A stretch of DNA of 64,000 nt from Apium graveolens (lineage: Eukaryota > Streptophyta > Magnoliopsida > Apiales > Apiaceae): NCBI RefSeq assembly GCF_009905375.1, contig NC_133647.1, positions 170,916,790-170,980,789 of the forward strand. Direction: 5' to 3'. Shown in pieces: positions 59,713 through 64,000 of the stretch (the stretch's first letter is position 1; each line of letters opens with the position of its first letter). A program made the translations under genes and the position numbers. The notes beneath the pieces are model-generated. The model was not told the origin of the DNA. It made no database searches and saw only the letters and a program-made list of their open reading frames with translations.

Positions 59713-60201
59713 CTAAAAGGCGTGTATCCCTGTTCTTCCCATATTAGCGTTGTAAGTCAAACTAGCCTTTACCACCACGAAGTCCAACATCTGAGTGGCT
59801 TGCCTTGGTTCCTGCCCTATGTTTGTTAGCAACTTGATTATCCCCTGTACGGGGCACTCCACTCCCGCGAACCCATATATTGGCATGTCGGCTGGGGTCA
59901 ATTGGGAGTCATTATATCCCATCCTCAAAAAGGTGTCATGGAGCAAGATATCCACTGAAGCACCAATATCCACAAGGACCCTTCTCACTGGGCTGTTCCC
60001 TATTATCGAGGTTATAACCAACGGATCGTCATGGGGAAATTTCACACCCTCCAGATCAGAATCATCAAAAGACATTGTTACTCCTATCCTGGCCCTCTTC
60101 GGGGCTTCCCCAATAATATGCATAACTTCTCGGGCATACGCTTTCCTGGAGTTCTTAGATAACCTAGCAGCAGTTGGTCCTCCAAAGATTATGTTTATCA
60201 C
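59713..60201 (-). pseudogene. Tat aspartic protease, active site DTG changed to DIG
   Basis: Minus strand GVTMSFDDSDLEGVKFPHDD, then VLVDIGASVDILL, TFLRMGYNDSQLTPADMPIY and YGFAGVECPVQGIIKL. Family members usually read VDTGAS or similar; here the middle residue is Ile (ATT at about 59965-59967), a C-to-T change. The frame is continuous with gag: a TGA at 60208-60210 separates them in the same frame. Confidence 0.82.
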
Positions 60202-60207
60202 AGGCCC

Positions 60208-61975
60208 TCAGGGTCGTGGTCCTTCGAAGATTGTATTTCTCACAGGTCCCCTAGGCTGGGGATTCTGCCCCTGATCATCTTGGTCCCTCCTACGATCTTC
60301 AAAGTTCTTTCTTCCATTGTTATTCCTATCTCCTCCATCTCCAGTGTATTTATTCAATCTTCCTTTTCGAATGAGGAACCCAATTTCATCTTTCAGTTGT
60401 CTACACTCATCGGTATCATGACCGACATCTTTGTGAAATCTACAATACTTGTTCTTATCTAGCTTGGCAGGATCAGCCTTCAAGGGCTTAGGCCAACGAA
60501 TATCTTGATCTTTCTCGATTTCCATCAAGATCTGGCTTCTAGGAACATTCAGCTTAGCATATTCACTGAACTTTTGCCCAGGTCCTCCCTTCTTGGGGAT
60601 TGAATCAGGGTTTTGCTCAGTTCTAGGATACTTGTCTTTAGCAATATACTCCAGATCAGTTTTCCGCTTCTTGCCTCCAGTGGGCTCATTACTCGCTACG
60701 GTCTTTCTCATGCTTTTTTCCACCTTGATGTACTTCCCTGCCCTATCCTGGAACTGCAACATGCTTTCAGGGGGCGTTTGGCTAAGGACATCTTGAAAAA
60801 CTCATCCCTAGTTCCTTGTTACAGCGCTATCATGGCTACCTTATCATCAAGGTCTGGGACTTTTAAAGCCTCCTTTGTGAAATGATTTAGGTAGTCTCTC
60901 AAGGATTCCTTTGCTCCTTACACAATGCTCATAAGAGATGCTGAACTTTTCTCATGTACTCTCCCGCTGATGAATTGCTTAATAAAAGCCTGACTTAATT
61001 CTCTGAAAGACCCAATAGAGTTCGGGGGCAGACGACTATACCACCTTTGAGCCATACCCGACAGGGTTTGAGGAAGGCCCGACATTTAATAGCATCATTC
61101 ACGGGCTGCAACAGCAGCGCATTAGAGAATGTTCTAACATGATTAGCGGGATCTCCTGTGCCGTCATAAGCTTTTATAGTTGGCATCTTGAACTTCCTTG
61201 AGATATGGGCATTCATTATATCTTTAGTGAAGGGTGGAGTAGGATCATCAGGATCTCCAAGGGGAAGAAGATTGCTTGGATCAACCCTTGGGACAACAGC
61301 CCTTCTCTGTACTGGACCATCCAGATCTATGATAGGAGGAGGATTTTTCCCCCTAGGAGGTACTGGGGGTCTGGTGGTTTGGAACGCCTCCAAGTCGCGC
61401 CTCAGCCTTTGAATTTCAGCCTCGTGAGCCCTGATTCTTTCCTGCACTTCTTGGGGATTCGTTCCTTGGGTGCTTTGAGGGCGTTGGCTACCATAAGCCA
61501 TCGGCTCTTTGCCATTTTGTCTCCTTCTTGGGGCTACTTCATCATCTGAAGATTCGGAGTCTCTCTCAGTGTAAGGACCAGAAAATTCTTGATCCTCAGG
61601 GATAGGAGCCAAACCTTGTATGTATGAGGGCGAACGCCCTCGTGCTTCACTACGTCCAGCATGTCCACTTCCTCCAACCTCGGGGTAAAGGGGCATCCCA
61701 TAAGGGGGGTTAGTAGTAACAACAGTCGAATATTCGTACCCAATGGGTCGAGAATTCATAGGTGCATGTACTTGTTGAACTTGAGGATTCGTACCTTGAG
61801 TAGTCAAGGGAACCGTCCCTTGTGGCTGAGGTTCAGTTGCCACTATCTGGGCTTCTCCTTGCGTGGTTGCATAGGTTGAGTGAGGAGGCACCTCCACAGT
61901 TGAAGAAATCACTTGGGTTGTCCCCGTTGGTGTTCCTCCTCCAAGGGCTCTAACTATTTTCCGTGTTCTCGCCAT
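60208..61975 (-). pseudogene. Tat gag
   Basis: The likely start is the Met at 61975 (MARTRKIVRALGG); an upstream Met at 62008 overlaps the primer site. The N-terminus is Gln/Pro/Thr-rich, then charged (RDSESSDDEVAPRRRQNGKE), then core (FKMPTIKAYDGTGDPANHVR) to 60995. A frame change follows, with HFTKEALKVPDLDDKVAMIA and FFKMSLAKRPPESMLQFQDR, then the zinc-knuckle-like CRFHKDVGHDTDEC at about 60410-60455. It ends at a TGA at 60208. Tat gag proteins of this type are about 500-600 residues; this matches. Confidence 0.85.
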
Positions 61976-61990
61976 GGTTATTGTTGTGTG

Positions 61991-62007
61991 TCCCACAGAC
62001 GGCGCCA
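61991..62007 (-). promoter_or_regulatory. Primer binding site of the Tat element
   Basis: Minus strand TGGCGCCGTCTGTGGGA, two bases after the 5' LTR end (62010). This form is typical of Tat/Retand-like elements. Confidence 0.9.
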
Positions 62008-62009
62008 AA

Positions 62010-62521
62010 TGTTATGGATAAAAAACTAAAGGTTATTATTTGCTGTATTTACTGCTAAGGTTCGGGAGCTCAAGGTCTTTAATGGCTGCTCTCGTGTTTC
62101 GTAGCTTAACTCTGCCTTTACGAGATGCCTACGTATCTCTGTGAGTTAGAGAATCAAGCCAAAAAAAACATAGTTCTGATTGAGGGGTAGATCCCTTTAT
62201 ATAGATGTTGAGAGTCCTTGAATTGGACTAGGGATAAGAGACTTGTTGATCAAGTTCTCAGACTTTGGATAGACTTTGAAGTCCTAGAATAGAGGAATCA
62301 GATTCCTAGTTGGTGTAGGTGCCCTTGGGGCTATCTTTTATAGATTTATATCACTGATTAGACTCATTTAATGAGCTGTTAATCTCCCTAATTTATTAAT
62401 TTCGTAATTAATAAATAATCAGAGTTTCGGGCCTCGTTAATTGGGCTTTGTTACTAGACCATACCAGGTCTAATTAATCCAACATTAATTATATTTCTAG
62501 GCTAATTTTAGGCCCATATCA
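62010..62521 (-). repeat. 5' LTR of the Tat element (512 bp)
   Basis: Plus strand TGTTATGGATAA to GGCCCATATCA, the partner of 42056-42553, with the 5-bp TAAGA directly after it. Confidence 0.93.
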
Positions 62522-63755
62522 TAAGAGATTATACTAAATAGCATTAACTAAGAGAATTGAGGTGGAATTACTTATATGAGACAAACATGGGATTCTAACT
62601 TCATTACTACTTCATTCAAAGTCATTGTTCTTAACCTTAGCATGCAATGGTGATGACAACTAATCAGATAACATGAAACTAGTAAACGCCAACTGTCGTT
62701 GTATGAATACCCTACTACCAGACATCCATAAAAGAGATCGAAGCTGAATATACACCAATTATGTTGAGACCCTATATGTCTATAGAATTTGACAACATAA
62801 AGGTTTAATGCGCAAGTTATCTATCGTGATTACATAGAGCAAGTAAGATGGTTAAAATTACCTACACATCATACAATACAATTACATGAACCTATGCTAG
62901 CATGGCAAGTTCTAAATCTCTATATTCACTTTCGCTTCAATAAAGATTAACATGCTATCTTATATGTTAGCTACGCACATAAGACGAATAAGCACAACCA
63001 ATACTAGGATATCAATCAATCACCACACACCAAGATATTGAAACAACTATAGAAATCTATAAATAAATCCGCTAGAACCCCACGATAATGATTAGTTCAT
63101 AATCGAACTCATCATCGCCATGGGTTCCAATGAAAGCATGATAATAAACAATATAAGAGTACCAGGGTTCAAAGACAAATCGAAAACAAGCATCCAAGTA
63201 TCACCTAAATCAAAGAAAACAAATTTTTCTTCTCTGTAGCAGTCTCGTGCTCTCTAGGTCTTCTTATTGCTCTCCCAGGTCTACTTATTGTTAAAAATGA
63301 CTTTTTATTGATATACATAGGCTCCAGGATGACCAGGACTCTCAAAATCTTCAATTTCGACTAAAATTAGGATTCTGGTGCAGAAAACGGACGCGGCCGC
63401 ACTGGAATAGTGTTTTCAGCGGCGCAGGCGCGCTGGTTCTGGCGTGGCCGCGCTGACATTCTGGAAAATTTCTGACAATTCTCCTTTTGGCCGTATCTTG
63501 AGTTCTGCTCGTCAGAATTAGACGATTCAACTGCCCACACGAAGCTAACGAGATTCTATACAACCTTAGAATGGCCTAGGCTTCCAATTTTGATCTCTTT
63601 TCAGCATATTTCCATGAAAAGCTCCTTTCTTCATTTAACTGATGCCTGAAATGCAATAACACAAAAACACATCAAAAATACCAATAACTTGAGTCCAAAA
63701 CACCAACTTAAGCCTGAAATGAAGCATTCCAAGTAGACATAAAATCCACTTATCA

Positions 63756-64000
63756 CACCCCCAAACTTGAATCGATGCTTGTCCTCAAGCATAAACAAAC
63801 TCAAATCTATAAAACAAACCTAATGCATGAATGCAACTACGCGAATGCAACTAAATGATAATACAATCGATCCCCTCAGAATAACCATAAACCAAATGAA
63901 TAAGCCAACACCTCTAAGAATGCAATAACTCAAAATAGAGTTTAAATAAATCTCACAAATCAACTCACAAACCAGAACGTGCGTATGTGGATGCTTAACA
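63756..64000 (-). mobile_element. Polypurine tract and 3' internal region of Athila B
   Basis: Minus strand: GAGGACAAGCATCGATTCAA, then GTTTGGGGGTG directly before the LTR start. This is the characteristic Athila polypurine tract context. The rest of the 245 bases is non-coding 3' region. The body of Athila B continues to the right of the window. Confidence 0.82.

Larger units (their letters stand above)
42056..62521 (-). mobile_element. Tat-lineage Ty3/gypsy element (Retand-like), split by a Tekay-like element
   Basis: LTRs 42056-42553 and 62010-62521 have a perfect target duplication TAAGA (42051-42055 and 62522-62526). On the minus strand the order is PBS, gag, protease, RT, RNase H, integrase, then a gap with an antisense gene and a tandem array, polypurine tract and 3' LTR. 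TGGCGCCGTCTGTGGGA as primer site and the gag style place it in Tat. Without the insertion at 48165-57935 it is about 10.7 kb. All enzymes carry frameshifts, so this copy is inactive. Confidence 0.92.
41868..63755 (-). mobile_element. 3' LTR of Athila B, split by the Tat element
   Basis: The LTR is present as 41868-42055 and 62527-63755, rejoining at the Tat target site. On the minus strand it starts TGATAAGTGGATTTTATGTC (63755) and ends CGCCCTTACA (41868), about 1.42 kb. The end portion holds CTTATACTACTTGCGAACGC, usual for Athila LTR ends. The left flank ATCAG (41863-41867) is the expected target duplication; its partner is outside the window. It is inverted relative to Athila A, which it interrupts in RT. 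Confidence 0.82.

Overview
This window is a repeat-rich stretch of a flowering-plant nuclear genome, most likely a eudicot and possibly an asterid. The evidence is nested LTR retrotransposons of typical plant lineages (SIRE-like Ty1/copia; Tekay-like, Athila and Tat Ty3/gypsy), a TS/Au-type SINE fragment, AT-rich spacers, and no operon-like gene packing. I found no intact host gene. The density and depth of nesting suggest gene-poor, probably pericentromeric heterochromatin (inference).

Left block (1-21789): a decayed SIRE-like copia element on the minus strand. Its reverse transcriptase is at the left edge and its 5' LTR at the right (18760-21789). Three later insertions split it. The first is a complete but deleted Tekay-like element (2354-12836, TSD TCTAG) with unusually long LTRs of about 4.3 kb and only a gag remnant inside. 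The second is a 3.4-kb solo LTR (15096-18529). The third is a 1.8-kb solo LTR (19734-21500, TSD ATATT) inside the copia LTR.

Middle block (21790-34354): AT-rich spacer holding an unrecognised broken minus-strand reading frame that ends in a poly(A)-like tail (24051-24790). It also holds a young Ty1/copia element on the plus strand (24864-32277, TSD GAATT). That element has LTRs that differ at about a dozen bases and one almost open polyprotein frame with only two in-frame TGA codons. A SINE fragment follows (32382-32510).

Right block (34355-64000): a five-level nest. A plus-strand gypsy element (5' LTR, PBS, start of gag; 34355-36430) is cut by Athila A (plus, 36431-41867). Athila A is cut by Athila B (minus; its 3' LTR is split into 41868-42055 and 62527-63755). 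The Athila B LTR is cut by a Tat element (minus, 42056-62521, TSD TAAGA). The RNase H region of the Tat element is cut by a second Tekay-like element (minus, 48165-57935, TSD ACTTG).

The most interesting content is in the Tat and Tekay copies. The Tat element carries a three-exon gene on its antisense strand, with its own TATA box and two short GT-AG introns, plus a palindromic 89-bp tandem array upstream. The second Tekay copy is a chimera in which about 0.8 kb of pol replaces the middle of gag; it still shares a gag stop codon with the first Tekay copy. This points to movement of defective elements by helper proteins. I found no evidence of a wholly new biological system.
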